A stretch of 55,183 nt of DNA from Planctomycetota bacterium (GCA_016213895.1 JACQZJ010000073.1:1-55183), one strand, 5' to 3'; positions 43,719-52,167 are shown, counted from the first letter of the stretch. Made by a program: numbers and translations. The notes: a model not told the origin generated them from the letters alone.

Positions 43719-45071
43719 ATGACTCCGAGAGAACAGCGAGACGTTCCGGATCCCGGCCGCCGCGCCCTGCTGGCGGGCAGCGCTCTGCTCGGCGGCGCGT
43801 TCGCAGCGCAGGCTTTCGGCGCCGCCGAGGGCGCCGCCTCCCGCGGCCGCATCCTCGAGAGCGACCGGCCGGACGCGCCCTACCCGTTCGGCGCGGCCGA
43901 GAACTGCCTGTACACGGTCTGCCTGAACTGCAACACCGGCTGCGGCATCAAGGCGAAGGTCCAGGACGGGGTGCTCACCAAGATCGACGGCAATCCCTAC
44001 AACCCTTGGACCCTCTACCCGCACCTGCCCGCGTCGGCCGCGCCGGCCGACGCGGCGCGCGTGGACGGCAGCATCTGCCCGAAGGGCCAGGCCGGCCTGC
44101 AGACCGCCTACGATCCCTACCGCATCCGCAAGGTGCTGAAGCGCGCGGGCGCGCGCGGCGAGAACAAGTGGACCACGATCGACTTCACCGCGGCGCTGCG
44201 CGAGATCGCCGCCGGCGGCAGGCTCTTCGCCCACGTCCGGGGCGAGGAGACGCGCGAGGTCGAGGGCCTGCGCTCCATCCTGGCGCTCCGCGACGCCAAG
44301 GCCGCCGCGGCCATGGCCGGCGACGTCGAGCGTATCTGGAAGGAGAAGGACCCGGGGAAGAAGCAGGCGCTCGTCGAGGAGTTCAAGAGGAAGCACGCCG
44401 CCCACCTCGCGGCGCTCATCGACCCGGACCATCCGGACCTCGGCCCGCGCAACAACCAGTTCGCCATCGCCTGGGGACGCCTCAAGGGCGGCCGCAGCGA
44501 CCTCATCAAGCGCTTCGGCGCGGCCTGCGGCACGACCAACCAGCACGGCCACACGACCGTCTGCCAGGGTTCGCTCTACTTCACCAGCAAGGCGTTGAGC
44601 GAGCAGTACGAGGGCGGCTCGTTCGGCGGCGGGCAGAAGTTCTACTGGCAGGCGGACACCGAGAACGCGCGCTTCATCCTCTTCGTCGGCGCCAACCTCT
44701 TCGAAGCGAACTACGGTCCCCCCAACCGGGCCGTGCGCCTGACCGAGAACATCGCGCAGGGCAAAACGCGCATCGCCGTGGTCGATCCGCGCTTCTCCAA
44801 GCTGGCGAGCAAGGCCTGGAAGTGGCTGCCCATCAAGCCGGGCGAGGACGGAGCGCTCGCCATGGCCTTCCTGCGCTGGATGATCGACAACGAGCGCTAC
44901 GACCGCGCCTTCCTGGAGAACGCCAACCCGGTCGCCGCGAAGGCGGCCGGGGAAACCACTTGGTGCAACGCCTCGTGGCTGGTCGAGATCAAAGACGGCG
45001 AGCCCGGCGCGTTCGCGCGCGCCGCCGATCACGGCCTCGCGGAGGCTGAGGCGCGCACGGCCAAGACCTAG
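43719..45071 (+). CDS. ttrA: Molybdopterin oxidoreductase catalytic subunit, N-terminal half (TtrA-like, split gene)
   Basis: This 450-residue product has a Tat signal (R14-R15 in 'PGRRALLAGSALLGG') and a [4Fe-4S] site (C68, C71, C75, C120: 'VCLNCNTGCGI' and 'ICPKG'). It also has the first half of the molybdenum pterin-binding fold, including 'ACGTTNQHGHTTVCQGS' with C282 as likely Mo ligand and 'NARFILFVGANLFEANYGPP'. These match tetrathionate-reductase-type TtrA. The protein ends at a TAG (45069) in the middle of what is one chain of about 1,000 residues in relatives; the rest follows in another frame from 45091. ATG 43719 is preferred (GGGAG upstream); the ATG at 43710 touches the ribosome site. 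Whether it acts as one half of a two-chain enzyme or is an artefact is discussed in the findings. Confidence 0.85.
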   Translation: MTPREQRDVPDPGRRALLAGSALLGGAFAAQAFGAAEGAASRGRILESDRPDAPYPFGAAENCLYTVCLNCNTGCGIKAKVQDGVLTKIDGNPYNPWTLYPHLPASAAPADAARVDGSICPKGQAGLQTAYDPYRIRKVLKRAGARGENKWTTIDFTAALREIAAGGRLFAHVRGEETREVEGLRSILALRDAKAAAAMAGDVERIWKEKDPGKKQALVEEFKRKHAAHLAALIDPDHPDLGPRNNQFAIAWGRLKGGRSDLIKRFGAACGTTNQHGHTTVCQGSLYFTSKALSEQYEGGSFGGGQKFYWQADTENARFILFVGANLFEANYGPPNRAVRLTENIAQGKTRIAVVDPRFSKLASKAWKWLPIKPGEDGALAMAFLRWMIDNERYDRAFLENANPVAAKAAGETTWCNASWLVEIKDGEPGAFARAADHGLAEAEARTAKT

Positions 45072-45090
45072 AAGGGGGAGGTCAGCGGCC

Positions 45091-46932
45091 GTGACCGGCG
45101 ACCTCTTCGTCGACGCGACGCTCCCGGACGGCACGCGCGTCAAGTCCAGTCTCCAGCTCATCTACGAGGCCGCGTCCGAGAAGACCTTCGACGCCTGGTG
45201 CGCCCAATGCGGACTCGACCCCCTGGCCGTGGGCGACGTGGTCGCCGAGCTGTGCAGCCACGGCAAGCGCGCCGCGGTCGACCTGCACCGCGGGGTCGCC
45301 CAGCACACGAACGGCTTCTACAACGTCCTCGCCTGGTACACGGTCAACGCCCTGCTCGGCAACTTCGACTGGCAGGGAGGCCTGTCGGCGCTCAAGACCT
45401 ACGGCTACGACGGGTCGAAAGGCGGTCCCTTCGACCTCTCCGGCACGCCCGGCAAGCTCACGGCCTTCGGCATCAGCATGATCCGGCACGGCGTGGACTA
45501 CGCCGCCACCACGCTCTTCTCGGGCTACCCCGCGAGGCGCAACTGGTACCCGCTGGCGAGCGACGTCTACGAGGAGATCGTCCCCTCGCTCGGCGACGCC
45601 TATCCCTACCCGATCAAGGCGCTCTTCCTCTACATGGGCGCGCCCACCTACTCCCTGCCGGCCGGCCACACCAACATCGAGATCCTGCGCGACGTCGAGA
45701 AGCTGCCGCTCTTCATCGCCAGCGACATCCTCGTCGGCCCCACCTCGCTCTACGCGGACTACATCTTCCCCGACCTCAGCTACCTCGAACGCTGGGAGTT
45801 CCAGGGCTCGCACCCGAACATGAACCTCAAGGTCGAGCCGGTGCGGCAGCCCGTCATCGCGCCGATCCCCGAGTCATGCGCCGTGTTCGGCGAGAAGCAG
45901 CCGATCAGCCTCGAGTCGCTGCTCCTGGGACTGGCGGAGGAGCTCGGGCTTCCCGCGTTCGGCCCGGACGGTTTCGGGCCGGGCGCGCCGCTCGTCAGGA
46001 TGGACGACTTCTACCTGCGCTGCGTGGCGAACGTCGCCGCCGGGGCCGCGCCGGATGGCTCGGCCTCCGCGCCCGCGGCCGATGCCAGTGAGCTCGCCCT
46101 CTTCAGCCGGGCGCGCCGCCACCTGCCGGCGACGGTCTACGACGAGGTGCGCTGGCGGCGCATTGTTGGCGAGGACCTGTGGCCCAAGGTCGTCCACGTG
46201 CTCAACCGCGGCGGCCGCTACCAGGACTTCTCGGCCATGGAGAAGGCCGCCCCGCGCCTGCCCAATCCCTACGGCAAGCTGCTCTGCCTCTACCAGGAGA
46301 AGACCGCCAAGCAGCGCTACTCCGGCACCGGCAAGCACTATCGCGGCCACGCCTGCTGCGCGGCGCTCGCCGACTACCACGGCCACCCGCTCGACGACCT
46401 CGCCCGGGGCGCTGACCTGCACCTCATCACCCACCGCGTGATCAGCGCCACCAAGAGCCGCACCATCTCGAACTACTGGCTGCGCCCCCTCATGCCGGAG
46501 AACGCCGTCCTCATCAACCCGCAGGACGCGCGCCGCCTCGACCTGCGGGACGGCGACGCCGTCAAGGTGGTGAGCAGCACCAACCCGGCGGGCGCGTGGC
46601 CCCTCGGGAAAGACCGCGACAAGCCGATGATCGGCCGCGTCCAGCTCACCGAGACCATCCGCCCGGGCGTGGTCAGCTTCGCGCTCGGCTTCGGCCACTG
46701 GGCCACTGGCTCAGAGGACGCGGTGATCGACGGCGAGGTCATCCCCGGCGATCCGCGGCGCGCCTCCGGCCTCCACGCCAACGCCGCCATGTGGGTGGAC
46801 CCCGCACTCAAGAACACCTGTCTGCTCGACCCGGTCGGCGGCAGCGTGAGCTTCTACGACACCAGGATCCGCCTCGAGAAGGCGCCCGCCGGCTCGCTGC
46901 CTCCCTTGCGCGGCCGCCCCGCGCGCGCGTGA
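45091..46932 (+). CDS. ttrA: Molybdopterin oxidoreductase catalytic subunit, C-terminal half (TtrA-like, split gene)
   Basis: This 613-residue frame begins with 'TGDLFVDATLPDGTRVKSSL', exactly where TtrA-type proteins continue after the point at which the first half stops. It holds the second part of the pterin-binding region ('AVDLHRGVAQHTNGFYNVLA', 'PIKALFLYMGAPTYSLPAGH', 'DYIFPDLSYLERWEFQG') and the C-terminal molydopterin-dinucleotide-binding domain ('PENAVLINPQDARRLDLRDG'). A strong ribosome site (GGGGAGG, 45075-45081) lies 9 bases before GTG 45091, so it can be translated on its own. It has no signal peptide of its own and would have to be exported with the Tat-tagged first half. Both halves together have about 1,063 residues, close to the family length. 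Confidence 0.85.
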   Translation: MTGDLFVDATLPDGTRVKSSLQLIYEAASEKTFDAWCAQCGLDPLAVGDVVAELCSHGKRAAVDLHRGVAQHTNGFYNVLAWYTVNALLGNFDWQGGLSALKTYGYDGSKGGPFDLSGTPGKLTAFGISMIRHGVDYAATTLFSGYPARRNWYPLASDVYEEIVPSLGDAYPYPIKALFLYMGAPTYSLPAGHTNIEILRDVEKLPLFIASDILVGPTSLYADYIFPDLSYLERWEFQGSHPNMNLKVEPVRQPVIAPIPESCAVFGEKQPISLESLLLGLAEELGLPAFGPDGFGPGAPLVRMDDFYLRCVANVAAGAAPDGSASAPAADASELALFSRARRHLPATVYDEVRWRRIVGEDLWPKVVHVLNRGGRYQDFSAMEKAAPRLPNPYGKLLCLYQEKTAKQRYSGTGKHYRGHACCAALADYHGHPLDDLARGADLHLITHRVISATKSRTISNYWLRPLMPENAVLINPQDARRLDLRDGDAVKVVSSTNPAGAWPLGKDRDKPMIGRVQLTETIRPGVVSFALGFGHWATGSEDAVIDGEVIPGDPRRASGLHANAAMWVDPALKNTCLLDPVGGSVSFYDTRIRLEKAPAGSLPPLRGRPARA

Positions 46933-47587
46933 GGGCGGGGAGGGCCCGCAGAAGACCGTCCGAGCAGGCCCGGCCCGCTCCGCCAGCCGCGCGACAAGCC
47001 CTGTCCGGACGGCAACTACCTGGACACCTACCGCCCCGCGCTGTGGACTATACACAGCAAGGGGCCCGGCGGCGGCTGGCCGCCTCCGCGCGCGCTCTCG
47101 GGTAGATCGAGGCGAGGTTCCCATCCACCCACCGTGCGAAGATGCGTCCGCATGACACCACACGGGGACATGATCCCCCGCTCACCCCCAACGCGCCCTC
47201 CCGCGCGGAAGCCATCGCCCGCGCGGATCCCCGCCCCGCGAACCCAGGCCCGCTCCCGCAGCCCCGCCATTCACCCTCTCCCGCTCGCCGACACCGCCCC
47301 GGCTCCCTCGCCCCGCCACGCCCAGCTCCGCCCTGCGTTCTGCCCAGGACCCCCGCGGCCGCCCCGATGCCCGCCCGGAGCCCCCCACAACCCCGCCGGC
47401 GGGCGCACGCCCTAACCCCACCCCCGCCACGCTCCACGTCCACGAACCTCCAAGGCGGCCGCCCCACCACCCACACCACCCTCCGCACCACGTACACCCG
47501 CGGTCCAACATCCCGAGCCCCTCCCCTTCCCCCCGTCCGGCCCCCCCCCCCCCTCCCCCCCCCCCCCCCGGCGGCCCCCCCTACCAC
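46933..47587. other. Low-complexity, extremely C-rich block with C13 and C15 runs
   Basis: From about 47160 to 47590 the plus strand is dominated by C, with proline-rich frames. It contains C13 (47541-47553), one T, then C15 (47555-47569), and C7 (47575-47581). The frame of the SGNH gene stays open back to 47174 but without an ATG, GTG or TTG. Before 47160 no gene is recognised, though a short piece near 47008 ('DGNYLDTYRPALWTI') looks coding-like. The complement is G-rich and could fold into quadruplexes; damaged sequence is the other explanation. Confidence 0.6.
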
Positions 47588-48907
47588 CTGTACGACCGAT
47601 ATGAACACCACCTTCTCTTCTTTGACAGTCCCCTCTACAAGGTCATCCCCTACAGCCGCACGGCGTATCGCCTCATCCCCAATTCGTGGCGGACGCAATC
47701 CATACCTCCTCCAGGCCAGTCGCACTGGACGTACAGAATCAACGCCCGCGGCTTTCGCGGCCCCGATCTCGCACCTCCCGATGACCCGCGGACGCTGAGC
47801 GTGCTCGTACTAGGAGACTCCTATACATTCGGCTGGGCAGTCAACGACGTCGAGACCTACTCGGCGCGCCTGGAGGCCACCCTCAACTCCCCTGGGGCCC
47901 ACCTCATGTGTCGCGTCATCAACCTCGGCGTCCCCGGATACAATACACTCCAGGAGTATGAGGTCCTTCGGGCCGAGGCGGCCCTGCATCGCCCTAGCCT
48001 CGTCCTCTTGGCATACACCGTCAATGATGCCGAGCCGCAATGGACCGTGCCGGCCAATCCCGCCCATACCTATGCAGCCAGCTGTCTCTGGCTCCTTGAT
48101 TACTTCATAGACCGCCTCAACCGCAGCCTCTTCCCGGAGAGGCCACTCTTCCACGGTCGCGCTCAGGAACACAGCTCGCGCTACATGCAGGGCTTTGCCG
48201 CGCAGAGCCCCAAGTGGCGAACATCAAGGGCTTCCCTCTGCGACATCGGGGCTTTCTGCAGGAGCGAGGGCGTAGCCCTGCTCGTCGTCATGCTGCCTGA
48301 CTTCACTCAGCGCTTTGATTCCTCCTACTGCTACACCACCATTCACCATACGGTCGGTCAGTGGTGTGGTGAGCTCGAGATACCCTTCATCGATCTACTA
48401 CCTTGCTTCCTCGGATGTGACCATGAGGAGTACTGGGTTGCGGGCGACGGACATCCCAACCAGGGCGCCCACGAGAAGGTGGCGGCGCACTTGCTGGAGC
48501 CCGTTCGGCGCGCCATTCTGGCCTCCGTCATGGGTCTCATTGAGGAGATGCCTCTCGGCAGCATTCCCTGCGGCGGTGCCTGTTTGGGGTGTATCGACGC
48601 CTATGACGGCCGGGCCGTACAGGGCTGGGCGGCCCTCGAGGATACAGACAGCGCGCAGTCCCGCATCGTCGTCCTGCTTGCTGGCGTGGATCGGACATAC
48701 AGGGTGGCGGTCAAGAGACGGCTGGCGAGGCCAGACGTGTCTCGTCATTATGGTGTTGATGGCCTGTATGACCATGCAGGGTTCTGGGTATGCCTCGCAC
48801 TGTACGCGGAGGCCATCAAGCCTGGCATCTACAAGATTGGCGTGCAGGTTGAGAGCGGCGACCGGATGGGGACGATGTGGAGCAGTCATGGCTACGCCGC
48901 CGAGTGA
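47588..48907 (+). CDS. SGNH/GDSL-family hydrolase with C-terminal beta-sandwich domain (5' end unclear)
   Basis: Clear coding sequence begins at about 47588 ('LYDRYEHHLLFFDSPLYKVI'), continues through 'YRINARGFRGPDL' and the nucleophile block 'VLVLGDSYTFGWAV' (Ser after 47801), then 'INLGVPGYNTLQEYEV', 'LVLLAYTVNDAEP' and the catalytic Asp-x-x-His at 'VAGDGHPNQGAHEKVA'. These are the blocks of an SGNH esterase or acyltransferase-like hydrolase. A C-terminal domain ('GRAVQGWAALED', 'RRLARPDVSRHYGV') resembles a beta-sandwich found on glycan-related enzymes. The first usable start codon is GTG 47801, inside the domain, so the real start is lost in the C-rich block upstream. Codon use is less GC-rich than in neighbours, with many T and A endings, which suggests acquisition from elsewhere. 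Confidence 0.8.
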   Translation: MYDRYEHHLLFFDSPLYKVIPYSRTAYRLIPNSWRTQSIPPPGQSHWTYRINARGFRGPDLAPPDDPRTLSVLVLGDSYTFGWAVNDVETYSARLEATLNSPGAHLMCRVINLGVPGYNTLQEYEVLRAEAALHRPSLVLLAYTVNDAEPQWTVPANPAHTYAASCLWLLDYFIDRLNRSLFPERPLFHGRAQEHSSRYMQGFAAQSPKWRTSRASLCDIGAFCRSEGVALLVVMLPDFTQRFDSSYCYTTIHHTVGQWCGELEIPFIDLLPCFLGCDHEEYWVAGDGHPNQGAHEKVAAHLLEPVRRAILASVMGLIEEMPLGSIPCGGACLGCIDAYDGRAVQGWAALEDTDSAQSRIVVLLAGVDRTYRVAVKRRLARPDVSRHYGVDGLYDHAGFWVCLALYAEAIKPGIYKIGVQVESGDRMGTMWSSHGYAAE

Positions 48908-48910
48908 GGG

Positions 48911-48946
48911 GGGGCCCTGGGTCCGCGCCAGACCCGGGCGGGCCCC
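48911..48946 (+). terminator. GC-rich hairpin after the SGNH hydrolase gene
   Basis: GGGGCCC (48911-48917) pairs with GGGCCCC (48940-48946), and inside it GGGTC (48919-48923) with GACCC (48931-48935). It lies 4 bases past the stop, followed by GTTCCTTG rather than a clean T-run. Confidence 0.45.
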
Positions 48947-49015
48947 GTTCCTTGCCGCTCGTGTGGATTGCCAAGGCCTCGGTATTCGCCAGGTCGCGGC
49001 TCTCCTCAGTCCTGG

Positions 49016-49306
49016 TCACCGTCGACCGGGCGAGGTGGCCCACCTCTGACGAGCACGCCCCTGGAGGATCTCGCAAGCGTTCGAGCGATCGAGCTCGAGG
49101 AACCACCAATCGGAGGTCCAGGCCGCACCGAGTTTCCCCGCGCCCCGCGTGACGTGCACGGCGCCGCAGTAGTAGGGCAGCAGGCGCAGCTCTCCCTGAG
49201 CGTCGAGCACGCGCCCCAGCTCGAGGACGCGCGCGGCGGGAATGCGCGCGAGCGCGAGCGGCCCGAGCCCGTACCGGGGGGCGCTGAGCCTTTCCGCAGG
49301 AGAGGC
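49016..49306 (-). pseudogene. Fragment of an unidentified protein gene next to the right repeat
   Basis: A minus-strand frame open from 49306 to the stop at 49016 reads like real protein in 'GLGPLALARIPAARVLELGR', 'LRLLPYYCGAVHVTRG' and 'AWTSDWWFLELDRSN', then degenerates after 'EILQ'. It has no start codon at its 5' end: it enters directly from the 72-bp repeat, just after an in-frame TGA. A Trp-rich segment like this is unusual for a shadow frame in DNA of this GC content. I recognise no family. The most likely reading is a gene remnant cut off by the repeat. Confidence 0.45.
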
Positions 49307-49353
49307 TCATCTGGAATTCACGATTCTCAAGCGGATTGCTTGGACTCGGAGGA
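49282..49353 (-). repeat. 72-bp repeat, right copy of the inward-facing inverted pair
   Basis: Complement matches 41434-41505 at 67 of 72 positions, including the 7-bp stem-loop (49285-49291/49303-49309). Both copies point inward, so they frame 7.9 kb holding the ttr-type operon and the SGNH gene. No target-site duplication is evident outside them. Confidence 0.75.
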
Positions 49354-49417
49354 CCAGAGACTCCGCCGGCGTGACGGCATGAGAACCTGGGCACGGCGTC
49401 CGCCCTGAAGTTGGGTT

Positions 49418-49433
49418 GCGGGCGTTAGCCCGC
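49418..49433. repeat. REP-like small hairpin in the gap before the HEAT-like gene
   Basis: GCGGGC (49418-49423) and GCCCGC (49428-49433) with loop GTTA. The remaining bases from 49354 to 49669 hold no recognisable gene; a weak promoter pair, TTACCC (49621) and TATGCT (49643) 16 bases apart, may serve the gene at 49670. Confidence 0.4.
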
Positions 49434-49669
49434 GATGCGTTGCCGAAGGGATCGTCGATCGCCAGCGCCCGCGCGGCGATCGGGTCGACCTGCCCCCTGT
49501 TGCGTGGCGCGCCCGGCGGCACGGGATCAGCGGCGGGACCGGGTAGCCCCTCGGTCCGAGGGCCATCAACAAGTGAAGCCTGCGGTGGACCAACGCCGAG
49601 GGCTGCTCGATGACCGCGCGTTACCCTGACGGCATGATCTGGTATGCTGGGATAAAGGAGGCTGCGGCC

Positions 49670-50836
49670 ATGGGAAGGATGTTCCCTCTCGTCACGTTCG
49701 TCGCCGGTGCCGCCTGCGGCGCGCTGGTCACCTGGTGGGCGCTCCGCTCGGACCAGCCGCCCGCGGGGACGTCGACGATCACCGAGAAGGCGGCAGACGC
49801 CGCCCGGGTCGAGCGCGCGGAGCCCTCGGTCATTGCGCCGGCCGGCGAAGCGCCGCCGGTTCGCGAGGCCGCGATGCCAGCGAGGAGCGCGCCGCCGGCA
49901 CCTGCGCCCGGATTCGCCGAGCTGTCGGCGCAGCTCGCGCAGATGAAGGATGCCGGCGCGTCGGGGCGTGACATCCGTCTGATTCTCGAGCAACTGGCGG
50001 CTCTGGGGACGCCCGAGGCCGTCGGCCGGATCCTCGAGGCGATGGAGGATCCGGACCTCGTCTTCCCCCACCGCGCGATGGACTTCTGCGAAGTGCTCTC
50101 GGGCATCGACGACGCCCGGATCCAGCCCGCGGCCATGCGGGTGCTGGACCGAAACCTGGCGAACGGATTGGACTCCGGACCCTACACCAATGGCTACGTC
50201 AACCTGATCGCCGCCAAGGGAGGGCGGGTCGCGTCGGAGAAGATGCTCGAACTCCTGCAGGTCGGAGGCGGCGCCGCGCACGATGCCGCCAGAGCCGTGG
50301 CGGCATTGGACGATCGCACCCTGGGACCCGAGTTCCTGAACATCGTCCGAAGCAGCCAGCACCATGTCGACTCGCAGCTCGTGGCCGGCCTGGCGGAATG
50401 GAAGGACCCCGCGACAACGGCCGCCCTGCGCGCCATCGCCGCGGACCCGGCCGTGGCGGAGATGGTGCGGCAGGACACCATCGAAGCCCTGGGCAGGAAC
50501 GCCGGCGCCGCCTACATCTCCGCGTTCGTCAACGACTACTCCAGCCGGCTCGAGGGCGATCGCGCGCTGGCCATGCGCGGCATCTACGGCCTCGCCTCCA
50601 ACGACGGGATCGATGCGGCAGCGCGTCGCGCAGAGCTTGGCCCGATCCTCCAGGAAGCGCTCCGGAGCACGGACGCCTCCGTCTTCACCGATGCCCGCTA
50701 CTCCGTCGAGTACAACGACGCGTTCCACACCGAGGAGTATCTCCAGTACGTCCAGGGCCTGCTGGCCCAGGAGACCGACGTCGAGCGCAAGGGCGGCCTG
50801 ATCCAGATCATCGAAAAGATCAAGGCCGACCTGTGA
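49670..50836 (+). CDS. Membrane-anchored HEAT-like repeat protein, unknown function
   Basis: This 388-residue protein has an N-terminal membrane anchor (about 4-23, 'FPLVTFVAGAACGALVTWWA'), then a Pro/Ala-rich linker to about 92. Its body consists of helical pairs of HEAT-like type: 'RDIRLILEQLAALGTPEAVG', 'LVAGLAEWKDPATTAALRAI', 'RQDTIEALGRNAGAAYISAF' and so on to the end. Such arrays are contact scaffolds; no enzymatic residues are apparent. The start ATG 49670 has AAGGAGG 8 bases upstream; the in-frame ATGs before it lack a ribosome site. It stands alone, followed by a strong hairpin and tRNA-Pro on the other strand. Confidence 0.8.
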   Translation: MGRMFPLVTFVAGAACGALVTWWALRSDQPPAGTSTITEKAADAARVERAEPSVIAPAGEAPPVREAAMPARSAPPAPAPGFAELSAQLAQMKDAGASGRDIRLILEQLAALGTPEAVGRILEAMEDPDLVFPHRAMDFCEVLSGIDDARIQPAAMRVLDRNLANGLDSGPYTNGYVNLIAAKGGRVASEKMLELLQVGGGAAHDAARAVAALDDRTLGPEFLNIVRSSQHHVDSQLVAGLAEWKDPATTAALRAIAADPAVAEMVRQDTIEALGRNAGAAYISAFVNDYSSRLEGDRALAMRGIYGLASNDGIDAAARRAELGPILQEALRSTDASVFTDARYSVEYNDAFHTEEYLQYVQGLLAQETDVERKGGLIQIIEKIKADL

Positions 50837-50886
50837 CGTGAGCACGCGCTTCGCGTGCCAGGCGCTGGATCGTGTGTTGCAGAAGA

Positions 50887-50935
50887 CGTGGAAGGGGGTC
50901 CGGCAGCCTCGGCAGAGGACCGACCCCCTCCCACG
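50887..50935. terminator. Strong hairpin between the HEAT-like gene and tRNA-Pro
   Basis: CGTGG (50887-50891) and GGGGGTC (50894-50900) pair with GACCCCC (50922-50928) and CCACG (50931-50935). It follows both convergent transcripts (51 bases after the protein gene, 10 after the tRNA), so it can end either. There is no clear T-run. Confidence 0.5.
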
Positions 50936-50945
50936 TTCACATGAC

Positions 50946-51023
50946 TGGTCGGGCCGAGCGGATTTGAACCGCCGACCTCTTGCACCCCAAGCAAGCGCGC
51001 TAGCCAAGCTGCGCTACGGCCCG
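50946..51023 (-). tRNA. tRNA-Pro, anticodon GGG, CCA encoded
   Basis: The minus-strand sequence folds as a full cloverleaf. The acceptor stem is CGGGCCG/CGGCCCG with C1-G72 as usual in bacterial tRNA-Pro, the D stem is GCGC/GCGC, and the anticodon stem CTTGC/GCAAG carries loop TTGGGGT, giving anticodon GGG (50986-50988). The T stem is GGCGG/CCGCT with loop TTCAAAT. The discriminator A (50949) is followed by an encoded CCA (50946-50948). It reads CCC and CCU proline codons, which suits the high GC content. It lies between the hairpin at 50887 and gpsA on the same strand. Confidence 0.96.
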
Positions 51024-51165
51024 GTTTATGTCCGTTGAGCCGGCCTCGGGTCCGCCGATCGGGCCCGCGCCGGCGCGCTGGATGACGCTCACGCTACGCC
51101 ATCGGCCGGGGCGCGGCAAGGGCCGGAAGGAGTTTCGCCGGCGCGGAGAAGGCCGCGCCCCCTCC

Positions 51166-52167
51166 CTACCACTCCACCTCGTCCTTGAGCTGGCGCGTCA
51201 TGAGGTCGCGCACGGCGCGCGCCGGGTCCTTGTCCTCGAACAGGACCTGGTGCACCTCGTGGCAGATCGGCATCTCCACGCGCGTCTCCTCCTCGATGCG
51301 CCGCACGGAGATGGAGGTCTTGACCCCCTCGGCCACGGCATGCATGCCGGCAAGGATGTGCTCGAGCTTCTCGCCGCGGCCGATGCGCTCCCCAACGGCG
51401 CGGTTCCGGCCGTGGCGCGAGATGCACGAGGTGATGAGATCGCCGATCCCGGAAAGGCCGAAGAAGGTGACGCGCTGCCCGCCCAGCTTCTCGCCGAGGC
51501 GGCTCATCTCGACGATGCCGCGCGTGAGCAGCGCCGCCTTGGTGTTGTCGCCGAAGCCGAGGCCGTCGACGATGCCGCCCGCGATCGAGATGACGTTCTT
51601 CAGCGCCCCGCCCAGCTCCACGCCGACCGCGTCGCCCGAGGTGTAGACGCGGAAGCGCTCGGTGGCGAGCAGGTCCTGGACGCGCCGCGCCATGCCCATG
51701 TCATGGGAGGCGGAGACGACCGTGGTCGGCATGCGCCGCGCGACCTCCTCGGCGTGGCTCGGCCCGCTCAGCACGGCCAAGGGCACCTCGCCGAGGCAGG
51801 AGCGGATGATCTCGGTGGGCCGCTGCAGCGTGCCGGTGTCGATGCCTTTGGTAGCCGAGACGACGGGCACGCCCGCCGGGTAGAAAGGTGCGAGCCGCTC
51901 CAGCACCTGCCGCAGGAACGGCGTCGGCACCACGGAGAAGAGGATGTCCCGGCCCTCGACCGCGCCCTCCATGTCGAACACGATCTCGATCGCGTCCGGG
52001 ATGAGGACGCCCGGCAGGAACTTGGGGTTGCGGCGCGTGCGCGCCATCTCCAGGGCGTAGTCGCGGTCGTGGCTCCAGAGCGTCACGTCGGCGCCGTGGT
52101 CCGCCAGCACGATGGAAAGCGCAGTTCCAAAACCGCCGTCGCCCAGCACGGTCACGCGTTCGTTCAT
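51166..52167 (-). CDS. gpsA: Glycerol-3-phosphate dehydrogenase [NAD(P)+]
   Basis: This 333-residue cytosolic enzyme reduces dihydroxyacetone phosphate to sn-glycerol 3-phosphate, the backbone of phospholipids. It shows the nucleotide-binding 'VTVLGDGGFGTALSI' (5-19), K107 in 'VSATKGID', 'AVLSGPSHAEEVA' (131-143) and catalytic K190 in 'GGALKNVISIAGG'. The C-terminal helical substrate domain is complete ('LSGIGDLITSC'). The start ATG 52167 overlaps the stop of plsY by four bases (ATGA), so synthesis of the substrate and its acylation are coupled in one operon; the tRNA-Pro lies just downstream on the same strand. Nothing unusual in length or residues. Confidence 0.97.
   Translation of the reverse strand: MNERVTVLGDGGFGTALSIVLADHGADVTLWSHDRDYALEMARTRRNPKFLPGVLIPDAIEIVFDMEGAVEGRDILFSVVPTPFLRQVLERLAPFYPAGVPVVSATKGIDTGTLQRPTEIIRSCLGEVPLAVLSGPSHAEEVARRMPTTVVSASHDMGMARRVQDLLATERFRVYTSGDAVGVELGGALKNVISIAGGIVDGLGFGDNTKAALLTRGIVEMSRLGEKLGGQRVTFFGLSGIGDLITSCISRHGRNRAVGERIGRGEKLEHILAGMHAVAEGVKTSISVRRIEEETRVEMPICHEVHQVLFEDKDPARAVRDLMTRQLKDEVEW

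Noticed and set aside
45069-45071. TAG in the ttrA-like gene as recoded amino acid (for instance pyrrolysine)
   Set aside because: The reading frame also changes after the TAG, so simple read-through would not yield the second half.
47048-47725. Minus-strand 225-codon glycine/arginine-rich frame
   Set aside because: It is the complement of the C-rich block; no recognisable domain, and the plus strand codes for the SGNH enzyme at its right end.
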